A stretch of DNA of 51,122 bases from Verrucomicrobiota bacterium (lineage in GTDB: Bacteria > Verrucomicrobiota > Verrucomicrobiia > Opitutales > Opitutaceae): NCBI GenBank assembly GCA_018239675.1, contig JAFEGX010000141.1, forward strand, positions 1 to 51,122, written 5' to 3'. Within the stretch, counting starts at the first letter, position 1. Each line of letters opens with the position of its first letter. Made by a program: the position numbers and the translations under genes. This document shows positions 18,919 to 27,163 of this stretch, in pieces. The notes under the pieces were generated by a model, which worked only from the letters and a program-made list of their open reading frames with translations, did not search any database and was not told the origin of the DNA.

Positions 18919-19105
18919 GGACGCAGTACCCGCGTGGATCTGCCTGTCACCACCTGCACGTTGAGCGTCCCCCGCCGAACGTCTCTGCCGTACGAAATTC
19001 GCCCTGATCTCCACATAGCTCCATCGCCGTCAAGCAGTCCGAGCTGCGCCCCACCCGCGCCATCCGCGGACCACTCCCGGTTTCCCGCCTGTTCACGATG
19101 CGCTC

Positions 19106-19126
19106 GTGTCACTTATTACGTGGCAC
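19106..19126. repeat. 21-bp palindrome, copy 3
   Basis: GTGTCAC and GTGGCAC arms around TTATTAC. One arm mismatch. It opens unit 3 of the array. Confidence 0.85.
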
Positions 19127-19313
19127 GGCCGCAGAACCGGCGTCGATCTACCCGTCACCACCTGCACCGCGAGGGGGCCGACGCCTGACGTCCTCCGTGC
19201 GAGGTTCACCTGGGCCTCCAGCAATGCCTGCGCACGGTTGCGTCATTCGCGCAGTGCATCTGCCTGATCCATCTACGAACTGCGCGGGCCCACCAGCTCG
19301 TCGTTAGGCGCTC

Positions 19314-19334
19314 GTGTCACTCAATACGTGACAC
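19314..19334. repeat. 21-bp palindrome, copy 4
   Basis: Perfect arms GTGTCAC and GTGACAC around TCAATAC, identical to copy 2. It closes the array; the sequence after it is not repeat-related. Confidence 0.9.
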
Positions 19335-19576
19335 GACCGTGGCACCAGAGAAGGGCGGTGCGTCGCGACTTTGTGGCTTGGACGTTTGACAGTCGGTGTT
19401 GGGCGGTTGCCTGTCTTTCCAGCGAGATCTGTGGATTGCCGTCCTTCACGGACCCCGGAGAGATTCGGATTTCGACGTCGCATTGCTGCCCTTGCCGCAT
19501 TTGCCGCACACCGCAGCCGGCTTGACCGCCCGGCAGCTACTTCCGACCGTCGGGAGGTCAGCCAACCGTCAAACGC

Positions 19577-20833
19577 ATGCTCCGCTTCGCGCTGGCTTTT
19601 CTCTGCCTGGTCTCCACTGCCTCGGCCGCGCCGTCCCGACCCGCGCTCCGCCGCGCCGCCGCCGAGGCCCGGTCCCGCGGTGACCTGGTCGCGGAGCTGG
19701 CCGCATGCGAAGCTGCCGTGGACCTGCGGTCGGATTCCCCGCGCGACTTGGTCAATCTGGCGTCAGCCCAGACCCGGGCAGGCCAGCCCGACGCGGCGAT
19801 TACCACGCTGCGCCGGTTGGCTGATCTCAGGATCGTCGTTCGCCTCGAGAATCTCCCCGACTTCGCCCCGCTCCGGAAACTGCCGGCGTACTCGGCGATC
19901 TACTCCGCGCTGGCCGATAATGCCCGGCCCTCCGGCGCCGCCCAGGTCGTGGCCGAACTTCCGGCCATGGACTCCATCATCGAGGGGGTCGCCTGCCGCG
20001 CCGCCATGAACGAGTGGTTTTTCGGCGATGTCCGGCAGCGGTGCGTGTGGCGCCGCGACGCCAACGGACGCGTCACGCGGTTCAGTCCGCCCGACGGAGA
20101 CCTACAGGGGGTTTTTAATGTCACCGTCGACGAGCCACGCCGGCTGCTCTGGCTCTCAACCTCCGCACTGCCCGAGATCAAGGGCTTTGCGCCGGCCCTG
20201 AAGGGGCGTGGTGGAATCTGCGCGCTGGATCTTGACTCCGGTCAGATCCGCCGTCGCGTCGAGCTGGACGCCGATGGCCGCGACCATTGCCTCGGTGACC
20301 TGCTGCTGGCGCCGGACGGCACGCTCTACGCCACCGATAGCGTGGCGCCCGTGATCTGGCGACTCGCCCCCGGTGGCACGCGTTTGGAGCCCTGGCTCGA
20401 GTCGCCGGAATTCGCTTCACTCCAGGGGCTGGCGCTGGTGGACCGCGGCCGGCTGCTGCTCGTGTCCGACTACGCCAACGGCCTCTGGCGGATCGACCTG
20501 GCCACCCGGCGACCGGTCCTGATCCCACCCGTGGCGAACTTCACCCAGCTCGGACTTGACGGCTTGCTGGCCGACGGCGACCGCGTCGTGGCGGTGCAGA
20601 ACGGCATCTCGCCCCAGCGGGTGGTGCGGCTGACCTTTGATCGTGACTACCGGCGCGTCACCTCGAGCGAGGTCCTTGCCGCCGCCCAACCCCGTCTCGA
20701 CGATCTGTCGCTCGCCACCTTCGCCGGAAGCCGGATCCACGTGATTGCCCGGAGCGGCTGGGCCGGCTTCGAGGGTCGCGATCCCCATCCCGCGCCCCAC
20801 GCCGCGTTGGTCGTCCGCATCGGTCCTCCCTAG
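19577..20833 (+). CDS. Secreted protein with TPR-like N-terminus and SMP-30/NHL-like beta-propeller
   Basis: 418 residues. The signal peptide MLRFALAFLCLVSTASA precedes a helical TPR-like region (about residues 20-110; LRRAAAEARSRGDLVAELAACEAAV and QPDAAITTLRRLADL). A propeller-like domain follows, with repeated strands of the form GDLLLAPDGTLYATD, LQGLALVDRGRLLLVSDYANGLWRID and LDGLLADGDRVVAVQNG. This resembles SMP-30/gluconolactonase or NHL propellers. The function is unknown; it is probably periplasmic or extracytoplasmic. It stands alone, with 183 bp to the next TPR gene. Confidence 0.65.
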   Translation: MLRFALAFLCLVSTASAAPSRPALRRAAAEARSRGDLVAELAACEAAVDLRSDSPRDLVNLASAQTRAGQPDAAITTLRRLADLRIVVRLENLPDFAPLRKLPAYSAIYSALADNARPSGAAQVVAELPAMDSIIEGVACRAAMNEWFFGDVRQRCVWRRDANGRVTRFSPPDGDLQGVFNVTVDEPRRLLWLSTSALPEIKGFAPALKGRGGICALDLDSGQIRRRVELDADGRDHCLGDLLLAPDGTLYATDSVAPVIWRLAPGGTRLEPWLESPEFASLQGLALVDRGRLLLVSDYANGLWRIDLATRRPVLIPPVANFTQLGLDGLLADGDRVVAVQNGISPQRVVRLTFDRDYRRVTSSEVLAAAQPRLDDLSLATFAGSRIHVIARSGWAGFEGRDPHPAPHAALVVRIGPP

Positions 20834-21016
20834 GAAACCCGCCGGCACCGTCCAGTCGCCCTTGAGCCCAATCGACCTTGCTCCGAAGCGGTGAGGGCTG
20901 AAGGCTGCGCTCCGGATCTGCCTGCGCCTCCTGGCGGCAATCTCCCGTTGAAATGCCGCCTGCGCCGGCGCAGAATCTGCTTTCATCCGGTCGAGTTCTC
21001 GGGTTTGCCAGACACC

Positions 21017-21880
21017 ATGTCATCCCGGTACCGCCTCGCCCTGTTCCTCGGGCTGCTTGGTTCGGCGCTGCAGGCGGCGCCAAACTTTGATCAGGCGCTC
21101 AGCCTGTTTCAGGCCAAGCGCTATCCCGAGGCCCGCGCCGCGTTCAAGGACATCGCCACCACGGAGGCGCAGAATGCGGAAGCGCGATACTACCTGGGCG
21201 TGCTCGCCGGACGGCGGGGCGACAATTCCGAGGCAATCCGCCGGCTGGAGGAGGCCACCGCCCTCAATCCGAGAAACTCCAAGTATTTCCTCGAACTGGG
21301 GGGCGCCTACGGCGACGCCGCAGCCAAGGCCGGGCTGTTCGCGAAACTCGAATTCGCGCACAAGTGCCAGCATGCTCTGGAAACCGCCGTGCAGCTCGAC
21401 CCGGACAGCCTGGAGGCCCGCAACGGGCTGGTATCATTCTATCGCTCCGCCCCGCCGTTCGCCGGCGGCGGCATGAGCAAGGCCTACGAGCAGGCCGAGG
21501 AGATCCGGAAGCGCGACGCGCTCATGGGCGCCAGCGTCCTCGGCCAGCTCTACCTCTCGGAAAAGAAGATCGACCAGGCCTTCGCGCTCTACGAGGAAAC
21601 GATCAAGAGCCACCCCGACTCCTACACGCTGCTCTACGCCATCGGCCGGGCCGCCGCGCAAACCGGGCAGCACCTTGACCGCGGCGAGCAGGTCCTGCGG
21701 CGCTGCCTCGAGCTCACCCCGGGCAAGAACGACCCCGGCTACGCCCCGGTGCACTGGCGACTCGGCAACATCGCGGAGAGACGCGGCCAAGTCGCCGTGG
21801 CTCGCGCCGCCTATGAGGCCGCTCTCAAAGCCGACCCGGGATTCCATCAGGCCCGGGAAGCGCTCGCGAAGCTGAAGTAG
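21017..21880 (+). CDS. Secreted tetratricopeptide-repeat protein
   Basis: 287 residues from ATG 21017. The frame is open to 20891, but that ATG gives a clean signal peptide (MSSRYRLALFLGLLGSALQA). At least five TPR-like units follow (FQAKRYPEARAAFKDIAT, AEARYYLGVLAGRRGDNSEAIRRLEEATALNP, LYLSEKKIDQAFALYEETIKSHPD, HWRLGNIAERRGQVAVARAAYEAALKADPGF). It is probably a periplasmic scaffold and no specific role is evident. It follows the propeller gene in the same direction. Confidence 0.8.
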   Translation: MSSRYRLALFLGLLGSALQAAPNFDQALSLFQAKRYPEARAAFKDIATTEAQNAEARYYLGVLAGRRGDNSEAIRRLEEATALNPRNSKYFLELGGAYGDAAAKAGLFAKLEFAHKCQHALETAVQLDPDSLEARNGLVSFYRSAPPFAGGGMSKAYEQAEEIRKRDALMGASVLGQLYLSEKKIDQAFALYEETIKSHPDSYTLLYAIGRAAAQTGQHLDRGEQVLRRCLELTPGKNDPGYAPVHWRLGNIAERRGQVAVARAAYEAALKADPGFHQAREALAKLK

Positions 21881-22395
21881 CGCGGGGCACGCATTTGTCG
21901 TCGGGCAGAGTCCGCCCTGTTGGTTCGGACAAAGACCCGCCATTCATCGTTCGAAATGGGTCAGCTCTTAACCTGGAGGCGAGCGAGCGCATTGTCCCCA
22001 ACGCGCCGCCACGCTCCGGGCGCAGCGGGAACTTGAGCTCTCCGAATTCGGATCGAGGCAGGACCCTGAGACCCTGCACTCCACCCGGGCTGAATTGACC
22101 ACGCTCTAGACGCCCGTTCTCGGAACCGGTTTCCACGACCGCGATTCGCTGAAAGCTCAAGTCACCGCTCGAAGCTCAACGCTCAAGCCCGGGCTCAACT
22201 TTCAGTCCTTAGACCCAATCGGCTGAGTCTCAGACCGGTGTCACGTATTGCGTGACACGGCGTGGTCGGCCTTCCATTGCGCGGCCGCGAAACTGGGCGT
22301 TGGGGTTTCCGGCCTTGGCAGTCGGCCGGAAGCTGGAATTGAGCGTTGAACGTTGCGCGTCGAACGTTGAGCGTTTCCGCCTCGTTCCGCGTCCC
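21881..22395. other. Gene-free interval before the ABC importer, with one palindrome copy between word-repeat arms
   Basis: About 515 bp without a credible gene. Words of the GCTCAA(CG)/AAGCTC type cluster at 22150-22200. Complementary words, TTGAGCGTTGAACGTTG and CGAACGTTGAGCGTT, lie at about 22338-22372, just before the ATPase start. The 21-bp palindrome at 22238-22258 sits between them. I looked for a TPP riboswitch because of the downstream NMT1/THI5 protein and did not find one. Confidence 0.65.
22238..22258. repeat. 21-bp palindrome, copy 5
   Basis: Arms GTGTCACG and CGTGACAC are perfect over 8 bp with a TATTG loop. On the other strand the core reads CAATA, as in copies 2 and 4. It is in opposite orientation to the array copies. 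It lies 138 bp before the importer ATPase start. Confidence 0.9.
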
Positions 22396-23178
22396 ATGCC
22401 CACTCCGCCTCTCGTCGAGCTTCGCGACGTCACCAAGCGCTTCGGCGCCGGGCCGGTGGTGCTCGACCGGATTAATCTCACCGCCGGGGAAGGCGACTTC
22501 GTCAGCCTGATTGGCCCCAGCGGCTGCGGCAAATCCACCCTCCTAAGACTGATCGCCGGCCTGACGCCGCTGACCGATGGCGGCGTCACGGTCTGCCATC
22601 AGACGCCCGACCAGGCCGCCGCCGAGCTGGCCTTCGTCTTTCAGGAACCCACGCTGCTCCCGTGGCTGACGGTCACCCACAACGTCGGCGTCCCGCTGCA
22701 GCTCCGCGGAATCGGTCGCGAGCAGCGCCTGGCCATCTCGCGGCGGGTGCTCGAGCTTGTCCGCCTCGGCGACCGCGGAGCCGCGTATCCGCGCCAGCTT
22801 TCCGGCGGGCAGAAGATGCGCGTCTCGATCGCCCGGGCCCTTTCCCTTTCGCCCAAGCTGCTGCTGCTCGACGAGCCGTTCGGCGCGCTCGACGAGATGA
22901 CGCGCGAGCACCTGAACGAGGAGCTCCTGGCGATCCGCGAGCACCAGGCGTGGACGGCGTTTTTCGTGACGCATTCCGTCGCCGAGGCGGTCTTTCTCTC
23001 GAACCGCATCGTCGTGATGGCCGCGAAGCCCGGGCGCATCCATGCGGAAATCGCGGTGCCGTTCGCCTACCCGCGCACCGAGGCGACGCGGCTGTCGCGG
23101 GAATACCTTGACCTGGTCGCCGAGGTCTCGCGCCTGCTCCGCTCGGTGGAAGAGGCGTCGCAGCCCGTCCACGCATGA
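22396..23178 (+). CDS. NitT/TauT-type ABC importer ATPase
   Basis: 260 residues from ATG 22396. The frame extends upstream to 22252, but through repeat DNA. Walker A GPSGCGKST, Q-loop FVFQEPTLLPWLTV, signature LSGGQKMRVSIARAL, Walker B LLLLDEPFGALDEMTR and H-loop VTHS are complete. Spacing and sequence match the SsuB/TauB/ThiZ group. Its stop overlaps the permease start (ATGA at 23175-23178). With a THI5-like binding protein downstream, import of a pyrimidine thiamine precursor or a related small molecule is the leading guess. Confidence 0.93.
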   Translation: MPTPPLVELRDVTKRFGAGPVVLDRINLTAGEGDFVSLIGPSGCGKSTLLRLIAGLTPLTDGGVTVCHQTPDQAAAELAFVFQEPTLLPWLTVTHNVGVPLQLRGIGREQRLAISRRVLELVRLGDRGAAYPRQLSGGQKMRVSIARALSLSPKLLLLDEPFGALDEMTREHLNEELLAIREHQAWTAFFVTHSVAEAVFLSNRIVVMAAKPGRIHAEIAVPFAYPRTEATRLSREYLDLVAEVSRLLRSVEEASQPVHA

Positions 23179-23966
23179 ACCCGCGGCTCAAGTCGATCCT
23201 CCTGCCGGCGGCGGCCGGCGCGCTCTTCATCGCCGTGTGGTACGCGATTCGGTTCGCGATGGCGGAGGAGATGCAGTTCCTGCTGCCGACACCGGGCGAA
23301 ATCCTGGGGGCGTTCCGGGAGAACGGCGACTCGCTGGCCCGCGCCACGCTGAACACGACCGAGGGTGCGCTGCTGGGCTTCGCCGCGGCCATCCTGGTCA
23401 GCATGGGTCTCGCCCTCGCGCTGTCGCTCTCGTCGCTCGTCCGGGTTTCGCTGTACCCGTATCTCATGATGCTGCAGATGACCCCGGTGATCATCTTTGC
23501 GCCGATCCTGGTCCTGTGGGTCGGGGCCGGGTTGAAGAGTGTCGTGGTGATCACCTTCCTGATCTGCTTCTTCCCGCTGGTGGTGAACACGACGCAGGGC
23601 CTGATCTCGACCGACCGGAACCTCGTGGAGCTTTTCCGGATGTACCGGGCCAACAAGGCGCAGGAGATCTTCCTGCTGCGGGTCCCGTCGGCCCTCCCCT
23701 ATTTCTTCACGGGTCTCCGCATCGCCGCGACCCTCGCCCCGATCGGCGCCTTGGTGGGTGACTACACCGCCGGCAGCTCCGCCGGCGACGGCGGTGGCCT
23801 GGGCTTCCAGGCGATCATCTACTCAAGCCAGGCCAAGTATCCCGCCCTGTTCGCGACCGCGGCCGTGACCTGCGTGCTGGGGTTCATCTTTGTGGCGATC
23901 GTGCTGAGCCTGAGCTGGCTGGCGCTGCATCATTGGCACGACTCGTATGAGAGGGCCGATCGGTGA
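23175..23966 (+). CDS. NitT/TauT-type ABC importer permease
   Basis: 263 residues with about six transmembrane helices. The EAA-like cytoplasmic loop reads FRMYRANKAQEIFLLRVPSALPYFFTGLRIA, and a GDGGGLGFQ stretch follows it. These are typical of SsuC/TauC/ThiX permeases. It is translationally coupled to the ATPase. The binding-protein gene is 680 bp further on, because a repeat-flanked broken gene lies between. Confidence 0.92.
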   Translation: MNPRLKSILLPAAAGALFIAVWYAIRFAMAEEMQFLLPTPGEILGAFRENGDSLARATLNTTEGALLGFAAAILVSMGLALALSLSSLVRVSLYPYLMMLQMTPVIIFAPILVLWVGAGLKSVVVITFLICFFPLVVNTTQGLISTDRNLVELFRMYRANKAQEIFLLRVPSALPYFFTGLRIAATLAPIGALVGDYTAGSSAGDGGGLGFQAIIYSSQAKYPALFATAAVTCVLGFIFVAIVLSLSWLALHHWHDSYERADR

Positions 23967-23977
23967 GCGACCAGACG

Positions 23978-24060
23978 AACGTCGAACGCCGGACGCCCAA
24001 CGCCGGACTTCGAAGGTCTAGCTTCGGCGTTGGACGTTCGGCGTTCAGTGTTCGGCGTTC
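23978..24060. repeat. Word-repeat hairpin (CGAACGCCGGA family) downstream of the permease
   Basis: The left arm, CGAACGCCGGACGCCCAACG (from about 23988), and right arm, CGTTGGACGTTCGGCG (about 24027-24042), are near-perfect reverse complements and can form a hairpin. Further words, GTTCGGCGTTCAGTGTTCGG, follow at 24036-24060. That last part can pair, mainly through G-T wobble at the variable positions, with 24579-24603 beyond the broken gene. The two sites would then enclose the gene. Confidence 0.75.
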
Positions 24061-24145
24061 CGCGAGTTGACGGCACTTGACCGAATTCCGCGCATTGGCC
24101 GGCTTCTCGCTTCGCACCGGCCTCCAGGTCATTGAACGTGCGTGG

Positions 24146-24580
24146 ATGCAACATTCAGTCTCCGAGCGGCCGTATGATCTCGAACTTCGCCTGCTGGAAT
24201 TCTCGGCCCAAGTAATTTCCATCACCGAGGCGCTTTCGGCCACTCGAGCCGGCAATCACGTTGGCGGCCAGCTTCTCCGCTGCGCCACCTCGCCCTAGGC
24301 CAACCACGGCGAGGCCGAGGCCGCCGAATCGCGCGACGACTTCATTCACAAGCTTCGGATTTGTTTGAAGGAGCTGCGTGAGTCACAGCGCTGGCTGCGG
24401 CTGATCTGCCGCGCCAACCTCCACCCGCCCACACCGGCGCTTGAATCGGTCATCGCCGAGTCAGACCAGCTCATTCGCATTTTTGCGGTTAGTGTACGGA
24501 CTGCGCGACGCAATGGAGCACTTGCCAACGCGCCCCAGGTCACCCACTCCACCCGTGCAAAATCACACCCTGAAACTTGA
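24146..24580 (+). pseudogene. Four-helix-bundle protein gene (23S rRNA intervening-sequence/Avd-like family) broken by an amber codon
   Basis: The frame reads YDLELRLLEFSAQVI, then TRAGNHVGGQLLRCATSP, hits TAG at 24296-24298, and continues in the same frame as ANHGEAEAAESRDDFIHKLRICLKELRESQRWLRLICRA to TGA at 24578-24580. Joined, these give the complete core of the small four-helix-bundle family first seen in 23S rRNA intervening sequences and related to the Avd proteins of diversity-generating retroelements. The stop falls in the usually conserved TSPxANHGEA junction. ATG 24146 or an upstream TTG at 24077 could start it. It lies between permease and binding-protein genes and is flanked by complementary word repeats. 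A sequencing error or suppression is possible. Confidence 0.85.
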
Positions 24581-24620
24581 ACGTTAAGCATTGAACGTCG
24601 AACGTTGCGCGTTCCGTCTC
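24579..24620. repeat. Word repeat (GAACGTCGAACGTTG family) between the broken gene and the binding-protein gene
   Basis: Reiterated words GAACGTTAAGC, GAACGTCGAACGTTGCGCG. 24579-24603 pairs with 24036-24060, and several variable positions would be G-T wobbles. The same words precede the ATPase gene at 22338-22372. Confidence 0.7.
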
Positions 24621-24647
24621 CCTTCCTTCACCCGAACCTTCCCCACC

Positions 24648-25619
24648 ATGTCCCTCCGCCGTCTCCTTCCAGCCATCCTTGGTCTCTGCGCCGCCACCGC
24701 GCTCGCCGCCGCCGACCGGCCGCTCGCCAAGATCACCGTCCAGCTCGACTGGATCGCCGAGCCCGAGCACGGCGGGCTCTACCAGGCCCTGGCCCGCGGT
24801 TTCTTCCGCGAGGAGGGGCTCGACGTGACGCTCATCCCCGGCGGACCCAACGCCTTCGTCATGCCCAAGGTCGCCACCGGTCAGGCCGACATCGGGCAGG
24901 CCGACAGCACCAACACGCTCCTCCAGCAAGCCGAGGGACTGCCCGTGATCCAGATCGCCGCGGTATTCCAGGACGATCCTTCCGGCCTGCTGATCCACGC
25001 CGACAGCCCGGTCCACAAATTCGAGGACCTGCAGGGCCGCACCATCATCGCCCGCCCCGAGTGGGCCTTCCTCAAGTTCCTGCAGAAAAAGTACGGGCTC
25101 ACCGTGTCGATCGTGCCGCAGAATTTCTCCGTCGCCGCCTTCATCGGGAACAACGAGGCGATCCAGCAGGGCTACTACATCGCCGAGCCCTACCACATCG
25201 TGAAGGCCGGCGGAAAGATGCCGCGGTTCCTTTCCACCTGGGACGCCGGCTTCCGCTCGTACGCCGTCCTCGTGACGAACCGCCGCTTCGCCCGCGAGCA
25301 CCCGGCCGAGCTGCGCGCCTTTCTCCGCGCCTACGTACGCGGCTGGCAGGATTACGTGGCCGGCGATCCCGCGCCCGCCCACGCCGCCCTCAAGGTGGCC
25401 AATCCGAACAACACAGACGACTTCATGAATTTCTCCCGGAAGATGATCATCGACGAGCGGCTCGTCACCGGCCGCGACGCCGACGGTGGTCCCGCCAAGG
25501 TCGGCCGGCTCGATCCCGCCCGCTACGCGACCCAGATCCAGCAGCTCGAGGACCTCGGCATTCTGGCCAAGGGCAAGATCACGGTGGAAAAGGCGATGAC
25601 CACCGAGTTCCTGCCGTAG
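24648..25619 (+). CDS. NMT1/THI5-like ABC importer substrate-binding protein
   Basis: 323 residues from ATG 24648. The signal peptide MSLRRLLPAILGLCAATALAA is followed by VQLDWIAEPEHGGLYQALARGFFREEGLDV, the hallmark N-terminus of the NMT1/THI5/ThiY family. GQADIGQADSTNTLL and the CWGPxxG-less ligand region follow. ThiY members bind formylaminopyrimidine and SsuA/TauA relatives bind sulfonates, so the ligand cannot be fixed from sequence. It is the third component of the importer begun at 22396. A perfect 7-bp hairpin, ATTCCGG-ATC-CCGGAAT (25634-25650), follows the stop and may aid termination. Confidence 0.88.
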   Translation: MSLRRLLPAILGLCAATALAAADRPLAKITVQLDWIAEPEHGGLYQALARGFFREEGLDVTLIPGGPNAFVMPKVATGQADIGQADSTNTLLQQAEGLPVIQIAAVFQDDPSGLLIHADSPVHKFEDLQGRTIIARPEWAFLKFLQKKYGLTVSIVPQNFSVAAFIGNNEAIQQGYYIAEPYHIVKAGGKMPRFLSTWDAGFRSYAVLVTNRRFAREHPAELRAFLRAYVRGWQDYVAGDPAPAHAALKVANPNNTDDFMNFSRKMIIDERLVTGRDADGGPAKVGRLDPARYATQIQQLEDLGILAKGKITVEKAMTTEFLP

Positions 25620-25633
25620 CGTTCGCCCGCCAA

Positions 25634-25650
25634 ATTCCGGATCCCGGAAT
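25634..25650 (+). terminator. Hairpin after the importer operon
   Basis: ATTCCGG and CCGGAAT form a perfect 7-bp stem with an ATC loop, 15 bp after the binding-protein stop. There is no T-run, so termination, if any, would need a factor. Confidence 0.4.
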
Positions 25651-25718
25651 GGGCCACAGTCGACGCATCCTCGACGTCGGCCCTGCCGCGTCATAGGCGT
25701 AGGACCGTTTCCAGCGCC

Positions 25719-27161
25719 ATGAACAATCGGTTCAGTTTCAGCGCGTGGCTGTTTCTGCGGGCCCTCGCCGTCATCCACGCGATCGCCCTGGTCTCGTTCG
25801 CCGTGCAATGGCGCGGGCTCATTGGCCCGCACGGTCTTTTGCCCGCCGGGGAGTTCCTGCAGGCGGTGGCGCAGCAGCAGGGATCGGCCGCCTGGTTCGA
25901 GCTCCCGACCCTCTGCTGGTGGCTCGGCGCCGGCCGCGCCATCCCAATTCTGTGTGGCACCGGTCTGGGCCTGGCCGGGCTGCTTTTCGCCGGCATCGCG
26001 CCGGTCCTGTGCCTGGCCGGATTGTGGGTGATCTACCTCTCGCTGTGCGGCGTGGGACAGGTGTTCTACGGCTACCAGTGGGACGCCCTGCTGCTCGAGA
26101 CCACGCTCATGGCCATCTGGCTCGCCCCCTGGTCGCTGCGCCCGGTCTGGCGCCGATTTGAGCCGCCGGCCCTCGGCCGCTGGCTCATGGTCTGGCTCCT
26201 GTTCCGCCTCATGCTGATGTCAGGCGCGGTGAAGCTGCTGAGCGGCGACGTCACGTGGCGCGACGGCACCGCGCTGCTCTATCACTACGAAACCCAGCCG
26301 CTGCCCACGCCGTTGGCCTGGTACGCCCACGAGTTGCCTGGCTGGTTCCACCGTATTTCCTGCCTGATCATGTTTGCCGTCGAGCTGGCGGGCCCGTTTG
26401 CCCTGCTCGGTCCTCGCGCCGTCCGGCATGCCGCCGCGCTCGCCATGATCGCGCTCATGGCGCTCATTTCCCTCACGGGCAACTACACCTATTTCAATCT
26501 TCTCACCGCCGCCCTCTGCCTGCTCGCCCTGGACGACGCCTGGTGGCAGCGCATCCTGCAGCGCGTTCCTCCGCCGCCCGACTCCGCGGTTCGCACCGCT
26601 CCCGTCTGGCCGCTCCGCTGTTTTGCCGGACTTGCGCTGGTCCTCACCGTGCTGGGCTCGCTCCCGCGGCTCGGCGCGCCCGCCCTGCCCTGGTCGTTCG
26701 CCCGCACGGTGCAGGAGGTCACCTACCCGCTCCGCAGTTTCAACGGTTACGGGCTGTTCGCCGTCATGACCCATCCGCGGCCGGAGCTCCTGATCGAGGG
26801 GAGCGATGACGGCCACGACTGGAAGGCCTACGAGCTCCCGGCAAAACCCGGCTCGCTCACACGCGCCCCGGCCTGGGTCGCGCCGTACCAGCCGCGGCTT
26901 GACTGGCAGCTTTGGTTTGCCGCCTTGGAGTCCCCCGACCAGAACACCTGGGTGCTCAATCTCTGCGTCCATCTCCTGCGCGGCACCCCGGAGGTGCTCG
27001 ATCTGTTCGCCGTCAACCCCTTTCCCGTCCGGCCGCCGCGCTTCGTCCGCGTCGTGCGCCACGAGTATCAGTTTACCGATGCCGAACTTCGCACCCGGAC
27101 CGGCGCCTGGTGGCGCCGCAGCCCGGTCGACGTGTACGTCGGGCCGCTCTCGCTCCGCTGA
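25719..27161 (+). CDS. Lipase maturation factor-like membrane protein
   Basis: 480 residues with many transmembrane helices. The opening SAWLFLRALAVIHAIALVSFAVQWRGLIGPHGLLPAGEFL is typical of the LMF1 family. So are RLMLMSGAVKLLSGDVTWRDGTALLYHYETQPLPTPLAWYAHELP, FNLLTAALCLLALDD and the C-terminal domain DGHDWKAYELP with PRLDWQLWFAALE. In animals LMF1 helps fold lipases in the ER. The bacterial role is not established and may be in the folding or handling of secreted proteins. The next gene starts 2 bp after its stop. Confidence 0.9.
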   Translation: MNNRFSFSAWLFLRALAVIHAIALVSFAVQWRGLIGPHGLLPAGEFLQAVAQQQGSAAWFELPTLCWWLGAGRAIPILCGTGLGLAGLLFAGIAPVLCLAGLWVIYLSLCGVGQVFYGYQWDALLLETTLMAIWLAPWSLRPVWRRFEPPALGRWLMVWLLFRLMLMSGAVKLLSGDVTWRDGTALLYHYETQPLPTPLAWYAHELPGWFHRISCLIMFAVELAGPFALLGPRAVRHAAALAMIALMALISLTGNYTYFNLLTAALCLLALDDAWWQRILQRVPPPPDSAVRTAPVWPLRCFAGLALVLTVLGSLPRLGAPALPWSFARTVQEVTYPLRSFNGYGLFAVMTHPRPELLIEGSDDGHDWKAYELPAKPGSLTRAPAWVAPYQPRLDWQLWFAALESPDQNTWVLNLCVHLLRGTPEVLDLFAVNPFPVRPPRFVRVVRHEYQFTDAELRTRTGAWWRRSPVDVYVGPLSLR

Positions 27162-27163
27162 CC

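Larger units (their letters stand above)
18691..19334. repeat. Tandem array of three ~208-bp units, each opening with a 21-bp palindrome, plus a terminal palindrome
   Basis: Palindrome copies begin at 18691, 18898, 19106 and 19314, a spacing of 207, 208 and 208 bp. The units are similar but mosaic. Units 2 and 3 match best over their first ~63 bp (about ten mismatches). Units 1 and 3 match best in the middle (ACGCCTG to CTGGGCCTCCAGC). Units 1 and 2 match best over their last ~75 bp (GCGCCCCACC to CCTGTTCACGAT). The period is not a multiple of three, so this is not a protein repeat. It lies between the MacB-like permease gene and a secreted TPR protein gene. Confidence 0.9.
18636..19576. other. 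Gene-free interval (941 bp) holding the 208-bp tandem array
   Basis: No reading frame here has convincing coding character. 18691-19334 is the repeat array described separately. 19335-19576 is unique sequence leading to the next gene. I see no obvious promoter in it. One GTTAGGC heptamer at 19303-19309 resembles an integron core site but lacks its partner. Confidence 0.7.

Noticed and set aside
19303..19309. GTTAGGC, resembling an integron attC core site, at the end of array unit 3
   Set aside because: No matching RYYYAAC partner at a suitable distance, no integrase in the window, and the other units lack it.
22000..22110. Possible TPP riboswitch upstream of the THI5-like importer (CTGAGA-like bases near 22067)
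   Set aside because: The conserved second half and the P1-P3 pairing could not be found. Too few conserved bases match.
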